42,940 nt of DNA from Pyramidobacter piscolens W5455 (GTDB lineage: Bacteria; Synergistota; Synergistia; Synergistales; Dethiosulfovibrionaceae). Positions within the stretch are counted from its first letter, which is position 1; every line of letters begins with the position of its first letter. Below the pieces are notes generated by a model that was given only the letters and a program-made list of their open reading frames with translations, did not search any database and was not told the origin of the DNA. This document shows positions 32,421-40,416 of this stretch, in pieces. A program made the translations under genes and the position numbers. The stretch spans positions 1 through 42,940 of the forward strand of contig NZ_ADFP01000024.1 of the NCBI RefSeq assembly GCF_000177335.1. The letters run 5' to 3'.

Positions 32421-32867
32421 TTATAGATCCCTTTTCAAGTAAACCATATCGATCAGCTGTTGACCATTTTCATATATAGGGTGGTCATAATTCTCTACAA
32501 AGAAATCTTTGGCGATGTGTGATTTTACAAATCCGCATCTTTCGTAGAAATGAAGCATCATGGGAATGTCTCCTGTTCCTACATATAGCTCGCTGCCACA
32601 CTTCTTGTAGTGGTCAACGATAAAGGCAATGAGCTTTTGCCCATATCCTTTCCGTTGGTGTTCGGGAACGGTAACGATATTTTTAAGCTCGTATCTACCT
32701 GCTTGCTCTTGTGTAACGACACAGATCGCTCTCACGTCGTCATCACATAAAGCGAACATGTCGCCGCGATACAAATATTTCTCTATCATGTGTACCTGTT
32801 CATCCGCAATCAGCAGAAGTTCCATATACTTTGTTTTATCGCTATCATCGATCTTTACGATCTTCAC
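32421..32867 (-). CDS. GNAT family N-acetyltransferase
   Basis: 148-residue acetyltransferase. The acetyl-CoA loop is VPEHQRKGYGQKLIAF (motif A, Q/RxxGxG) and FYERCGFVKSH is motif B. The substrate is unknown. The start is GTG at 32867, with only a weak AGGG upstream; an ATG at residue 15 is the alternative but would cut the first strand. Its base composition is clearly AT-richer than all neighbours and codon choice differs, so recent acquisition is likely. It has its own terminator and no clear operon partner. Confidence 0.85.
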   Translation of the reverse strand: MKIVKIDDSDKTKYMELLLIADEQVHMIEKYLYRGDMFALCDDDVRAICVVTQEQAGRYELKNIVTVPEHQRKGYGQKLIAFIVDHYKKCGSELYVGTGDIPMMLHFYERCGFVKSHIAKDFFVENYDHPIYENGQQLIDMVYLKRDL

Positions 32868-32987
32868 TTGCCGTTTTCCCTTCCCGCTTCCCTATTATAG
32901 TTGTAAATCCATTATACCATTTGCGCTTTCATGAGAAATCCTCATCTGGCAAACGTCTTTTATCGCCCGCATCTGAGCGCGCTTTGT

Positions 32988-33467
32988 TTACAGTCCCAGC
33001 GCGTCGAGCCACTTTTTCAGGCTGGCGGCGGAGGGATGGCCATTGAGCAGCCTGCCTTCGCGGATGTCGGCGCCGGGGGCGCTGATCTTCAGGTCCTTGG
33101 CGGTATTGCCGAAGCCGCTGCCGCCGGATGTGGCGAACAGTACAACCGTCTTGCCGGCGAAATCGTAGGCCTCGAAGAAGGAGTGCACGATCGAAGGCGC
33201 CGTGTACCACCAAATCGGAAAACCGAGAAAGACCACGTCGTAAGCGGCGATCTTTGCGTCGGTATCGGCCATGGGGACGCGGAACGTCTTGTCTTGCATC
33301 TCTACGGAACTGCGCGATTTTTTGTTCGTCCAGTCGAGGTCGTCATCGGTGTAAGGGACGGCCGGGCGGATCTCGTAGAGGTCGGCCCCGGCGGCTTCGG
33401 CCAAGTTCTGGGCGGCGGCACGCGTGACGCCGCTGGCGGAAAAATAAGCGACCAGTTTTTTGCTCAT
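32988..33467 (-). CDS. Flavodoxin
   Basis: 159-residue flavodoxin. The FMN phosphate loop near the N terminus reads SASGVTRAAAQNLA, and PIWWYTAPSIVHSFFEAYDF and FATSGGSGFGNT are the flavin-binding loops of the short NAD(P)H-independent type common in anaerobes. It should carry one or two electrons in the cytoplasm. ATG 33467 follows GAGGGGGTT. The region upstream has AT-rich sequence that could hold a promoter. A small protein gene and a divergent LysR gene follow within 750 bp, which may form a redox-responsive unit (inference). Confidence 0.9.
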   Translation of the reverse strand: MSKKLVAYFSASGVTRAAAQNLAEAAGADLYEIRPAVPYTDDDLDWTNKKSRSSVEMQDKTFRVPMADTDAKIAAYDVVFLGFPIWWYTAPSIVHSFFEAYDFAGKTVVLFATSGGSGFGNTAKDLKISAPGADIREGRLLNGHPSAASLKKWLDALGL

Positions 33468-33499
33468 GAAAGAACCCCCTCATTTCGTTAAAGAAAATT

Positions 33500-33837
33500 A
33501 TCAAACAAATATCAATTCAGCGTTTTCATTCGCGGAGGCCCACGCCCCATCATCCCCGAGAGCCTGCGCCGGCTCGGCGGGGGCGGCGGCCAGCGCCCGA
33601 GCGCCCTAGAAGCTTCTGCCTAAAACGAAAGCCTCGGCCGCAGCCCGACTGCCTTCGAGCTCGCCGGACCGATCGGCGCCGGTCCCGCGTACCACGCCCT
33701 TGAGGCGGCATTTCTCGAAACGTTCGACCCAGCCGCCGGGGCCTTTTTGGGCGCCGTCCATGGCGTGCGGCACGCGATTTCGCGGAATTTTCGGCGCGCC
33801 TTCGGCGCCCTGAAAAGGGCGAAGAACCTGTGCCCTT
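33500..33837. other. Gene-poor GC-rich stretch between flavodoxin and small-protein genes
   Basis: No convincing gene. A plus-strand frame 33624-33884 without a start codon has gene-like codon use (for example GAGPAYHALEAAFLETFD), perhaps a decayed gene, but it overlaps the small minus-strand gene and I cannot name a family. Confidence 0.3.
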
Positions 33838-34083
33838 TCAACGAAAGCCGGCGGAACGCCTTTTGTGTTTCATCTCGAAGATGAAAAAATCCAAGGTGTC
33901 CAGCTTCCTCTGGCTTTCGTGGATTGACTGCAGCAATCGCTTTCGGTGCGCGGCAAGGAACTTCAGACATTCGTCCTCGCCGGCGCAGGCTGTGAACTGC
34001 CGGATCACGGCGGGCGTACAGCCCGCGTCCTCCAAATGGCGGATCACGGTCTGTTCCTGGGACAGATCGTCGTACAGCGCCAT
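33838..34083 (-). CDS. Small conserved-looking hypothetical protein
   Basis: 81-residue charged, mostly helical protein with Cys at about residues 22, 34 and 40 (DAGCTP, FTACAGEDECLKFL) and a C-terminal SIHESQRKLDTLDFFIFEMK helix. I do not recognise a named family. The tail resembles the C-terminal helix of small regulatory proteins related to MerR-type effector stalks, but no HTH is present. ATG 34083 is preferred over the GTG at 34086. It is divergent from the LysR gene and is therefore a likely target of it. Confidence 0.65.
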   Translation of the reverse strand: MALYDDLSQEQTVIRHLEDAGCTPAVIRQFTACAGEDECLKFLAAHRKRLLQSIHESQRKLDTLDFFIFEMKHKRRSAGFR

Positions 34084-34200
34084 CACCTCTTTCTCTTTGA
34101 TGAAGTTATTATAATGGTTTCACTTTACAATATCCAATACTCATGTTAAATTCATGATGATGCTTGGCAGGCATATGCTGAAGAAGGGAGGCGTGAATTT

Positions 34201-35088
34201 ATGGAGTTGCGGGTTTTGCGTTATTTTCTGGCCGTGGCCCGTGAAGAGAGCATCACCCGCGCGGCGGACTATTTGCACCTGACTCAGCCGACGCTGTCGC
34301 GCCAGCTTATGGACCTGGAGAAAGAGCTGGGCAAAAAGCTGTTCGTGCGCGGCTCGCGCCGCGTCAGCCTGACCGAGGAAGGAATGCTGCTGCGCAAGCG
34401 CGCCGGTGAGATGATCGAACTGGAAGAAAAAACGCTTGCCGAACTGCAGCAGGATAGCGAGGCCGTCAGCGGCGACGTGTTCATCGGCGCCGGCGAGACC
34501 GACGCCATGCGCATGGTCGGGCGGGCGGCGTGTCAGCTGCGCCGCGAAGGCGCGCGCGTCTGTTGTCACCTGTACAGCGGCAACTCCATCGACGTCTCCG
34601 AGCGGTTGGATCGCGGCCTGTTGGACTTCGGCATTTTGCTCGGCGCCATCGACACGAGAAAATATGATTCGCTGCTGTTGCCGGCGAAGGACATCTGGGG
34701 GGTGCTGATGCCCGCCGCCCATCCGCTGGCGAAAAAGAAATCCATTCGCGCCGAGGAGCTTTGGGACGAGCCGCTGATTCTTTCGCGTCAGGGCATGATC
34801 GAGTCCGACATCTCGCGCTGGCTGAAAAAGGAAACCGGTCAGCTTCACGTGGCCGCGACCTACAACCTGGTCTTCAACGCCTCGTTGATGGTCAAAGAAG
34901 GGGTGGGATTGGCGCTGACCTTTGACCGTCTTGTCGGCACCGGCAGCGACAGCGGACTCGCCTTCCGGCCGCTCTCGCCGAAAGTGGAGTCGGGGATGCA
35001 GGTTGTGTGGAAAAAATACCAGGTTCATTCACGCGCCGCGGAGCGATTTCTCGAAGCGCTGCGCGCCCAATGCGAAGCGGCAGAATAA
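34201..35088 (+). CDS. LysR family transcriptional regulator
   Basis: 295-residue regulator. The winged HTH covers residues 1-60 (MELRVLRYFLAVAREESITR, then AADYLHLTQPTLSRQL), followed by a linker helix and a LysR substrate-binding domain (about 90-290). The effector is unknown. ATG 34201 has GGGAGG 9 bp upstream. It is divergent from the small hypothetical gene and flavodoxin; the 117-bp gap between them holds a minus-strand TATAAT near 34107 and is the likely operator region. A small membrane protein gene follows after 26 bp. Confidence 0.92.
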   Translation: MELRVLRYFLAVAREESITRAADYLHLTQPTLSRQLMDLEKELGKKLFVRGSRRVSLTEEGMLLRKRAGEMIELEEKTLAELQQDSEAVSGDVFIGAGETDAMRMVGRAACQLRREGARVCCHLYSGNSIDVSERLDRGLLDFGILLGAIDTRKYDSLLLPAKDIWGVLMPAAHPLAKKKSIRAEELWDEPLILSRQGMIESDISRWLKKETGQLHVAATYNLVFNASLMVKEGVGLALTFDRLVGTGSDSGLAFRPLSPKVESGMQVVWKKYQVHSRAAERFLEALRAQCEAAE

Positions 35089-35114
35089 CCGCCGTGGATG
35101 GAGGAAAATCGGTC

Positions 35115-35246
35115 ATGCGCGATCTTCTGAAGGAGAAAGAAACTTTGGAAAATCCAGTGACGCTGAAAGAGATCTGTCGCTTCGGATTGAAAACCTTGGC
35201 GGTCATCATGCTGTTTCTCCTGTTGGTTCGGCTCTTTCCGAAGTGA
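35115..35246 (+). CDS. Small single-pass membrane protein
   Basis: 43-residue reading frame with a charged N-terminal half and one C-terminal hydrophobic segment (LKTLAVIMLFLLLVRLFPK). ATG 35115 has GGAGG 10 bp upstream and lies 26 bp after the LysR stop, so it is probably co-transcribed. No family recognised. Short length keeps confidence moderate; the clean ribosome site and clear membrane segment argue that it is real. Confidence 0.5.
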   Translation: MRDLLKEKETLENPVTLKEICRFGLKTLAVIMLFLLLVRLFPK

Positions 35247-35285
35247 GAGTCAATGCGCTGGAATCGATCAGAACCGCAGAGCCTA

Positions 35286-35314
35286 TTGACACTATAAGAA
35301 CGATCCCATATAAT
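35286..35314 (+). promoter_or_regulatory. Perfect consensus sigma70 promoter
   Basis: TTGACA (35286-35291), 17 bp, TATAAT (35309-35314): an exact match. The next gene starts 200 bp later. The transcribed gap 35320-35516 holds only a 17-codon frame (ATG 35319) and GC-rich sequence; a small RNA or a regulatory leader is possible. Confidence 0.75.
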
Positions 35315-35516
35315 AACCATGAAAATAAATATGTGCTCAAATAATTTTGCTGTCAAGGCAGGGATCGTGTAATTCGCTCGGAGCAGAGGCGACGCGGCGC
35401 GCGGGGGTGCTCGGTCTTGAGGGGCATGGGGAACTTGGGAGTGTTCGTGTAATGCGGTGGAAAAGATTTCTGTGTAAATAATTTTTTGCCATTTTTAACA
35501 GGGGGGAGATTCCGCG

Positions 35517-35804
35517 ATGAATGATTTCAAAAAGAAACTGGAGAAGAAGCTTCGCGATCCCGAGTACAAAGCGAAGTGGGACGCTTATGATCCCGAGTAC
35601 CAGGTCATCAAGACTCTGATCGAAGCGCGCCGCAAGAAGAACGTCACGCAGAAGCAGCTCGCCGAGATGACGGGCATCACGCAGCCCGACATCAGCCGCC
35701 TCGAGAACGGGCGCGGCAACCCGTCGCTGCGGACGCTCAACAACCTTGCCAAGGGATTGGGCATGGCGCTCAAGGTGGAATTTGTCGACGTCAAAAAGAA
35801 GTAG
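35517..35804 (+). CDS. XRE family HTH protein, HigA-type antitoxin-like
   Basis: 95-residue DNA-binding protein. The N-terminal 30 residues are highly charged, and the Cro/C1 HTH covers about 32-88 (RRKKNVTQKQLAEMTGITQP with DISRLENGRGNPSLRTLNN). The length and the KLRDPEYKAKWDAYDPEYQV start are typical of HigA-like antitoxins that normally follow a RelE/HigB toxin gene. No toxin frame is found upstream or downstream, so it may be an orphan regulator. ATG 35517 follows GGGGGGAG. Confidence 0.85.
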   Translation: MNDFKKKLEKKLRDPEYKAKWDAYDPEYQVIKTLIEARRKKNVTQKQLAEMTGITQPDISRLENGRGNPSLRTLNNLAKGLGMALKVEFVDVKKK

Positions 35805-35829
35805 TTTTTGCCCGTTCCGTGATTTTACG

Positions 35830-35882
35830 AAAAAAAATCCGTCGGACGCTTCCGGGAAACGGAACGTCCGACGGATTTTTTT
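35830..35882. terminator. Bidirectional terminator between the XRE and tryptophan ABC genes
   Basis: A 12-bp GC-rich core (ATCCGTCGGACG/CGTCCGACGGAT) extended by A-T pairs, with an inner TTCCG/CGGAA hairpin and long T-runs on both strands. Confidence 0.93.
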
Positions 35883-35890
35883 GTCCGTTT

Positions 35891-36685
35891 TCAGCTGAGC
35901 AGCATGCGATCGTTGTCCAGGTTTTTCCGCACCGCCTCTTTGAAACGATCCAGCAGCGCCGGCACGGTCATATGGGCGCGCTCCTCGCCCCGCAGGTCGA
36001 AGAGGATGCGCCCGTTGTCCATCATGATCGTGCGCGAGCCGAGCGCCAGCGCCGAACTGATGTTGTGCGTGATCATCATGCAGGTCAGCCTGTTTTCGGC
36101 GACGATGCTTTTTGTCAGCGCCAGCACCTTTTCCGCCGTGGCCGGGTCGAGCGCCGCCGTGTGTTCGTCGAGCATCAGCAGCTTGGGCGTCACCAGCGTC
36201 GCCATCAACAGCGTCAGCGCCTGGCGCTGGCCGCCCGAAAGCGTGCCGACGCGCGCGTTCATGCGGTTTTCCAGGCCCAGTTCGAGCGTGGCGACGCGGT
36301 CGCGCAGATATTTTTTCTCGCGCGCCGACAGGCCGAAGGGGGAGACGTGCTCGTCGTTGCGGATGAAAGCGAGCGAGAGGTTTTCCTCGACCGACATCGA
36401 CGGCGCCGTGCCCTGCATGGGATCCTGAAACAGGCGGCCGATGAAGTGAGCGCGCCGGTAGTCCTTCATGAAGGTGATGTCCCGCCCGTCGAGCTCGATG
36501 CGGCCGCTGTCCACGTAAAAGGCGCCGCTGACGGCGTTGATGATCGTCGATTTGCCGGCGCCGTTGGAGCCGATGACGGTCACGAACTCGCCGCGGTCGA
36601 GGTGCAGCGAGAAGTTCTCCAGCACCTTTTTCTCGCCGGCCGTGCCGGGGTCGAATGTCTTGCTGATTCTGTCGAGCGTCAGCAT
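35891..36685 (-). CDS. TrpZ-like ABC transporter ATP-binding protein
   Basis: 264-residue ATPase of the COG1101 group. Walker A is GSNGAGKST (39-47), signature LSGGQ (149-153), Walker B LLMLDEH (169-175, with His in place of the usual Pro), H-loop ITHN near 205. It powers the permease encoded directly upstream; the start ATG shares one base with the permease stop (TGATG). Start 36685 is the only one that fits this coupling. It is the last gene of the T-box controlled operon and ends at a strong terminator. Confidence 0.9.
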   Translation of the reverse strand: MLTLDRISKTFDPGTAGEKKVLENFSLHLDRGEFVTVIGSNGAGKSTIINAVSGAFYVDSGRIELDGRDITFMKDYRRAHFIGRLFQDPMQGTAPSMSVEENLSLAFIRNDEHVSPFGLSAREKKYLRDRVATLELGLENRMNARVGTLSGGQRQALTLLMATLVTPKLLMLDEHTAALDPATAEKVLALTKSIVAENRLTCMMITHNISSALALGSRTIMMDNGRILFDLRGEERAHMTVPALLDRFKEAVRKNLDNDRMLLS

Positions 36686-37593
36686 CAGCGGCCCGCTTTC
36701 TTCCGCAGCGCGAACCTGACGCGCGACGCGAGCACCGGCCAGGAGATGGCTGCCGCCACGATCAGCGCCGAGAGCAGTTTGAGGTCGTTGGCCGACACCG
36801 ACGAGGAGATGGCGCCGGCGATGATGATCCAGTACGCCGCGCCGCCCAGCAGCGCCGCGGAAACGCCGCGGCGCACCGACGGCCAGCGCGTGGCGCCGGT
36901 AAGCACTTCGCCGATGATCAGCGAAGCGAGGCCGATGACCACCATGCCCGTGCCCATGGTGATGTCGCAGAACTGCTGGTACTGGGCGATCAGCGCGCCG
37001 GACAGGGCCGGCATGGCGTTGGCCAGACACAGGCCGACGGTGATCGTATACTGCGGATTGATGGACGAGGCGCTGACCATGCGCGGATTGTCGCCGGTGG
37101 CGCGGATCGAGAGCCCCAGCCGCGTGCGCAGGAAAAACGCGAGCATGAATCCCACGGCCACGGCCGCGCCCGCGGCGACCAATAATCGTGTCCACGGCTG
37201 CGCGACGCGCGGCAGCGCGGATTTCAGCAGAGAAAATACGGTGTCCAGACGCAGCAGCGTCAGGTTGGCGCGTCCGCCCATGACGCGCAGATTGATCGAG
37301 TAGAGCGCCGTCATCGTGACGATGCCGGCGAGGATCGACTGAATCCTCAACTTCGTCTGCAAAAAGGCCGTCGCAAGGCCGGCCCCCGCGCCGGCCAGAG
37401 CGGCGCAGAACAGCGCCAAGAACGGATGCCCCGCCGCCGTCAGCGCCGCCGAAACGGCCGCCCCCAGCGTGTAGCTGCCGTCGACGGTCATGTCGGGAAT
37501 GTTGAGCGTGCGGAAGGAAAGGTACAGTCCCAGCGCCACGAGGCTGTAGATCAGTCCCTGCTCGACCGCGCCGCGGATCAAAAGAAGGCTCAT
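36685..37593 (-). CDS. TrpY-like ABC transporter permease
   Basis: 302-residue membrane protein of the COG4120 group, with about eight to nine hydrophobic segments. N-terminal GLIYSLVALGLYLSFRTLNI followed by PDMTVDGSY and the central FLRTRLGLSIRATGDNPRM loop that contacts the ATPase are characteristic. It forms the channel of a TrpXYZ-type importer. It starts 22 bp after the binding-protein gene. The tryptophan assignment comes from the T-box leader of the operon and the family's known link to Trp T-boxes. Confidence 0.88.
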   Translation of the reverse strand: MSLLLIRGAVEQGLIYSLVALGLYLSFRTLNIPDMTVDGSYTLGAAVSAALTAAGHPFLALFCAALAGAGAGLATAFLQTKLRIQSILAGIVTMTALYSINLRVMGGRANLTLLRLDTVFSLLKSALPRVAQPWTRLLVAAGAAVAVGFMLAFFLRTRLGLSIRATGDNPRMVSASSINPQYTITVGLCLANAMPALSGALIAQYQQFCDITMGTGMVVIGLASLIIGEVLTGATRWPSVRRGVSAALLGGAAYWIIIAGAISSSVSANDLKLLSALIVAAAISWPVLASRVRFALRKKAGR

Positions 37594-37615
37594 AAGAAAC
37601 AGCGGCTCCGCCGGG

Positions 37616-38551
37616 TTACTTGACGTATTTGGAAACGTCGACGCCGAGCGCGGCGGCCGTCTCGCCGTTGACCACGACCGAGGCCTCGCGCAGCACTTCC
37701 ACGGGCGTATCGGCGATCTTCGCGCCGTTCAGCACGCGGATGATCATCTGTCCCGTCTGGCGTCCCAAGTTCGTGTAGTTGATGCCGCTCGTGGCCAGCC
37801 CGCCGTCGTGCACGAGCGAATCGACGGCGGTATAGACGGGCACCTTGTGCTCTATGGCTACCTGCGACAGCAGCGGCATGGCTAACGCGGTGGTGTTGTC
37901 GTCGGGCACGTAAATGGCGTCGACCTTGCCCATCAATGAGTTGACGGCGGGGACAACCTCGGCGGCGGTGGAGACGACGGCTTCGCGGAAGGCGATGCCG
38001 CGTTTGGACATTTCCGCCTCGGCCTTGCGCACCGTGTTGGTGGAGTTGGCTTCGGCGGTGTTGTAGATGATGCCGTAATTTTTCAGGCCGGGCGTGAGCT
38101 CTTCGGCCAGGTCGAGCACGTTGCTGGGATGGATGGCGTCGCTGACGCCGGTGACGTTGCCGTCAGGCCGGGCGAGGTCTTTCACCAGCCCGGCGGCGAC
38201 GGGGTCGGAGACGGCGGCGAAGACGACGGGGATCGTTTCCGCGGCCGCGGCGGCGCCCTGCGCGGCGGGCGTGGCGATGGGAACGATGACGCTCACCCCG
38301 CGGGCGACGAACTTTTGGCAGATGGCGCTGATCAGCGAAGGCGAATTCTGCCCGTTCTGGTAGTCGATCTCCGCCACGTCGGGACCGTAGCCGGACGCTT
38401 TGAGCTCGGCGAGGATGGCAAGGCGCACTTCGTCGAGCGAAGGATGCTCGACCAGTTGGACGATGCCGACGCTGAATTTCGGCGCGGCCAGGGACGACGA
38501 GGCGCACAGGGCCGACAGGATGCAGGCCGTGAAGAACTTTTTCATTGTCAT
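37616..38551 (-). CDS. TrpX-like ABC transporter substrate-binding protein
   Basis: 311-residue exported binding protein of COG2984 (PF04392). A signal peptide covers about residues 1-24 (KKFFTACILSALCASSSLAA). The fold is marked by VGIVQLVEHPSLDEVRLAIL, NTAEANS and GINYTNLGRQTGQMIIRVL. Start 38551 is chosen because AGAGAGG lies 8 bp upstream; ATG 38545 is an alternative. The gene follows a T-box leader with a UGG specifier, so tryptophan or a close analogue is the expected ligand. Confidence 0.9.
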   Translation of the reverse strand: MTMKKFFTACILSALCASSSLAAPKFSVGIVQLVEHPSLDEVRLAILAELKASGYGPDVAEIDYQNGQNSPSLISAICQKFVARGVSVIVPIATPAAQGAAAAAETIPVVFAAVSDPVAAGLVKDLARPDGNVTGVSDAIHPSNVLDLAEELTPGLKNYGIIYNTAEANSTNTVRKAEAEMSKRGIAFREAVVSTAAEVVPAVNSLMGKVDAIYVPDDNTTALAMPLLSQVAIEHKVPVYTAVDSLVHDGGLATSGINYTNLGRQTGQMIIRVLNGAKIADTPVEVLREASVVVNGETAAALGVDVSKYVK

Positions 38552-38647
38552 GACAAAAACCTCTCTTTCGAAAATAATTTTTCCGGGAACGACAAAATCC
38601 ACAACAGCCGATGCGTGGTGCCGGGGCAGCGCGTTTTTCCTCCTTTC

Positions 38648-38940
38648 AAAAAACGAGACCTGCCCCTGAACGGATACGTTCAAGGACAGGTCTCGAAAAA
38701 GGCCTGCGGTGCCACCTTGATTGCCTTTCGCGAAAAAGGCCGCTCGCGGGATGCCAACACATCCCCGCTCTGTTACGGGAGCTCCCGTCGGGCCCTACTG
38801 AGCGAGCTTTCGCGCTGTTGGGGTCCGCCCTCGGCGGTCCATTTGTCCGAGCCGCATTTCTGCCAGGATCTCAGCTGCCCCGGCTCTCTGTGAGCGCGCG
38901 CTGCGGTTTTATCTCCGCGTCTTCGGTTTGGCGTCGTGAA
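38648..38940 (-). promoter_or_regulatory. T-box riboswitch, tryptophan (UGG) specifier
   Basis: On the minus strand, stem I has the AG-bulge region AGAGAGCCGGGG...CTGAGATCCTGGC and a specifier loop closed by GCGG/CCGC and CCGCA/TGCGG; the codon TGG (38841-38839) sits in GGACAAATGGACC. The T-box motif AAGGTGGCACCGC lies at 38718-38706. The terminator CGAGACCTG/CAGGTCTCG (38695-38687 with 38662-38654) ends in six T at 38653-38648. Uncharged tRNA-Trp should promote read-through into the transporter genes. Confidence 0.9.
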
Positions 38941-38951
38941 GTTGTTGGGAT

Positions 38952-38980
38952 TATTTAAGCACGAAATCCGAAAAAAGCAA
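38952..38980 (-). promoter_or_regulatory. Promoter of the T-box transcript
   Basis: TTGCTT (38980-38975), 17 bp, TAAATA (38957-38952) on the minus strand. Confidence 0.5.
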
Positions 38981-39004
38981 GTGTTTTTTTGCGGCCGAAC
39001 GCGA

Positions 39005-39039
39005 ACGGGCGAGCCCGTATTTATGGGCTGATGTATAAT
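39005..39039 (+). promoter_or_regulatory. Promoter/operator region of the Rrf2 gene
   Basis: TATAAT at 39034-39039, preceded by the inverted repeat ACGGGC-GA-GCCCGT (39005-39018) that covers the -35 position. Autorepression by the Rrf2 protein is plausible. Confidence 0.45.
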
Positions 39040-39088
39040 GGCACCGACATTGAACGGCGTTTTGCCGTGAACGAGGGAGAAATATCGC

Positions 39089-39517
39089 ATGCTTGTTTCG
39101 ACGAAGGGACGTTACGCTCTGCGCGTGCTGATCGATCTGGCCGAGCATCAGAGCGGAGATTATGTGCCGCTGCGGGCGATCGCCGAGCGCCAGCAGATCT
39201 CGGAAAAGTACCTGGAAGCCATCCTCAAGTCGCTGGTGCGCGACAAAGTTCTCGCCGGCATGCGCGGCAAAGGCGGCGGCTACAAGCTGGCCGTTGCGCC
39301 GGAAGCGCTGACGGTGGGGCGTATTCTGCGGCTGACCGAACCTTCGCTGGCGACGGTGAGCTGTCTGGCGGGGCGCGGCGAAAAGTGCGGCCGCCGCGGA
39401 GAATGCCGCACGCTGCCCATGTGGCGGGAACTGGATTCGATGATCCTCGCCTATCTTGACGGGCGCAAGCTGGCGGATCTGATCAAAAAAGACGGTTCCG
39501 GCACCGACGGTATTTGA
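39089..39517 (+). CDS. Rrf2 family regulator, IscR-like with three Cys
   Basis: 142-residue winged-helix regulator. The HTH lies at about 1-60 (STKGRYALRVLIDLAEHQSG, EKYLEAILKSLVRDKVLAGM), the wing is RGKGGGYKLA, and Cys92, Cys100 and Cys106 match the iron-sulfur ligands of IscR (92/98/104 in E. coli). It should sense an Fe-S cluster. No isc or suf genes follow; it is monocistronic with a terminator. Possible targets in the window include the divergent tryptophan transporter, but this is speculation. ATG 39089 follows GAGGGAG. Confidence 0.9.
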   Translation: MLVSTKGRYALRVLIDLAEHQSGDYVPLRAIAERQQISEKYLEAILKSLVRDKVLAGMRGKGGGYKLAVAPEALTVGRILRLTEPSLATVSCLAGRGEKCGRRGECRTLPMWRELDSMILAYLDGRKLADLIKKDGSGTDGI

Positions 39518-39534
39518 AAGAGAGAAATTTTCAG

Positions 39535-39574
39535 GCTTCCCGCGGTCGGAGCATTTCGGCGCGGGGAGCTTTTT
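39535..39574 (+). terminator. Terminator of the Rrf2 gene
   Basis: GCTTCCCGCG pairs with CGCGGGGAGC (one G-T pair), followed by five T. It overlaps a TTGACC (39573-39578) that, with TACAAT at 39598-39603, may be the larB promoter (19-bp spacing). Confidence 0.8.
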
Positions 39575-39660
39575 GACCTTAAACGAACTTCATGAGGTAC
39601 AATATACCAATCTACGCCGTATTTCTTTGTTCAGGCGGCGGCGAATCGGGGAGTGACGGG

Positions 39661-40416
39661 ATGAAAACTTCAATCAAAAAACTGCTCGAAGACGTGCGCG
39701 ACGGCGCGGTGCCGGTGGAACAGGCGCTGCTGGCCCTGAAAGAAGCGCCGTTCGAGGACATCGGCTTCGCCAAGGTGGACCTGCACCGCCCGGTGCGGCA
39801 GGGCGCGGCGGAAGTGATCTACGGCGCAGGCAAAACGCCGCCGCAGATCGTTGCCATTCTCGGCATCATGGCCCGTCACGGCCAGAAGAACGTGATCATC
39901 ACGCGCCTGTCGCCGGAAGCGGCGCGAGAAGTGAACGCCGCTTTCCCGATCGAATATCGCGCCGAGGCGCGCCTTGGGATCGCCGGCGGCTTTCCGGAAC
40001 CGGACGGCATCGGCCGCATCGTCGTCGCCACCGGCGGCACGAGCGACATTCCCGTCGCCGAGGAGGCGGCGCTGACGGCGCAAATGCTGGGCAACGACGT
40101 GCTGCGTCTGTACGACGTGGGCGTGGCCGGACTGCACCGCACGCTGTCGCATCTCGACGACCTGATGAGCGCCAGCGTCATCGTCGCCGTGGCCGGTATG
40201 GAAGGCGCTTTGGCCAGCGTCGTCGGCGGGCTGGCCGACTGTCCCGTCGTCGCCGTGCCGACGAGCGTGGGGTACGGCGCGTCATTCGGCGGCATTTCCG
40301 CGCTGCTTTCCATGCTCAATTCCTGTGCCAGCGGCGTCACGGTCGTGAACATCGACAACGGTTTCGGCGCGGGCTATTTTGCCAGTATGGTCAATCATAT
40401 GGAGGTCAAAAAATGA
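39661..40416 (+). CDS. larB: LarB, pyridinium-3,5-biscarboxylic acid mononucleotide synthase
   Basis: 251-residue enzyme that carboxylates and hydrolyses nicotinic acid adenine dinucleotide, first step of nickel-pincer nucleotide synthesis. The C-terminal AIR-carboxylase-like half shows VVATGGTSDIPVAEEAALTA, VGVAGLHRTL, AVAGMEGALASVVGGLADCP and VPTSVGYGASFGGISALLSM. ATG 39661 has GGGGAG 7 bp upstream; the frame to 39592 lacks a site. It overlaps larC by ATGA. No lactate racemase gene (larA) lies in the window, so the racemase or other Ni-pincer enzyme is encoded elsewhere. Confidence 0.92.
   Translation: MKTSIKKLLEDVRDGAVPVEQALLALKEAPFEDIGFAKVDLHRPVRQGAAEVIYGAGKTPPQIVAILGIMARHGQKNVIITRLSPEAAREVNAAFPIEYRAEARLGIAGGFPEPDGIGRIVVATGGTSDIPVAEEAALTAQMLGNDVLRLYDVGVAGLHRTLSHLDDLMSASVIVAVAGMEGALASVVGGLADCPVVAVPTSVGYGASFGGISALLSMLNSCASGVTVVNIDNGFGAGYFASMVNHMEVKK

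Noticed and set aside
33620-33970. 116-codon minus-strand frame beside the small hypothetical gene
   Set aside because: It overlaps the better-supported 81-residue gene in another frame and has low-complexity basic sequence.
35517-35804. Type II toxin-antitoxin module
   Set aside because: Only an antitoxin-like XRE protein is present; no RelE/HigB-type frame lies within 270 bp upstream or downstream, where a terminator follows.
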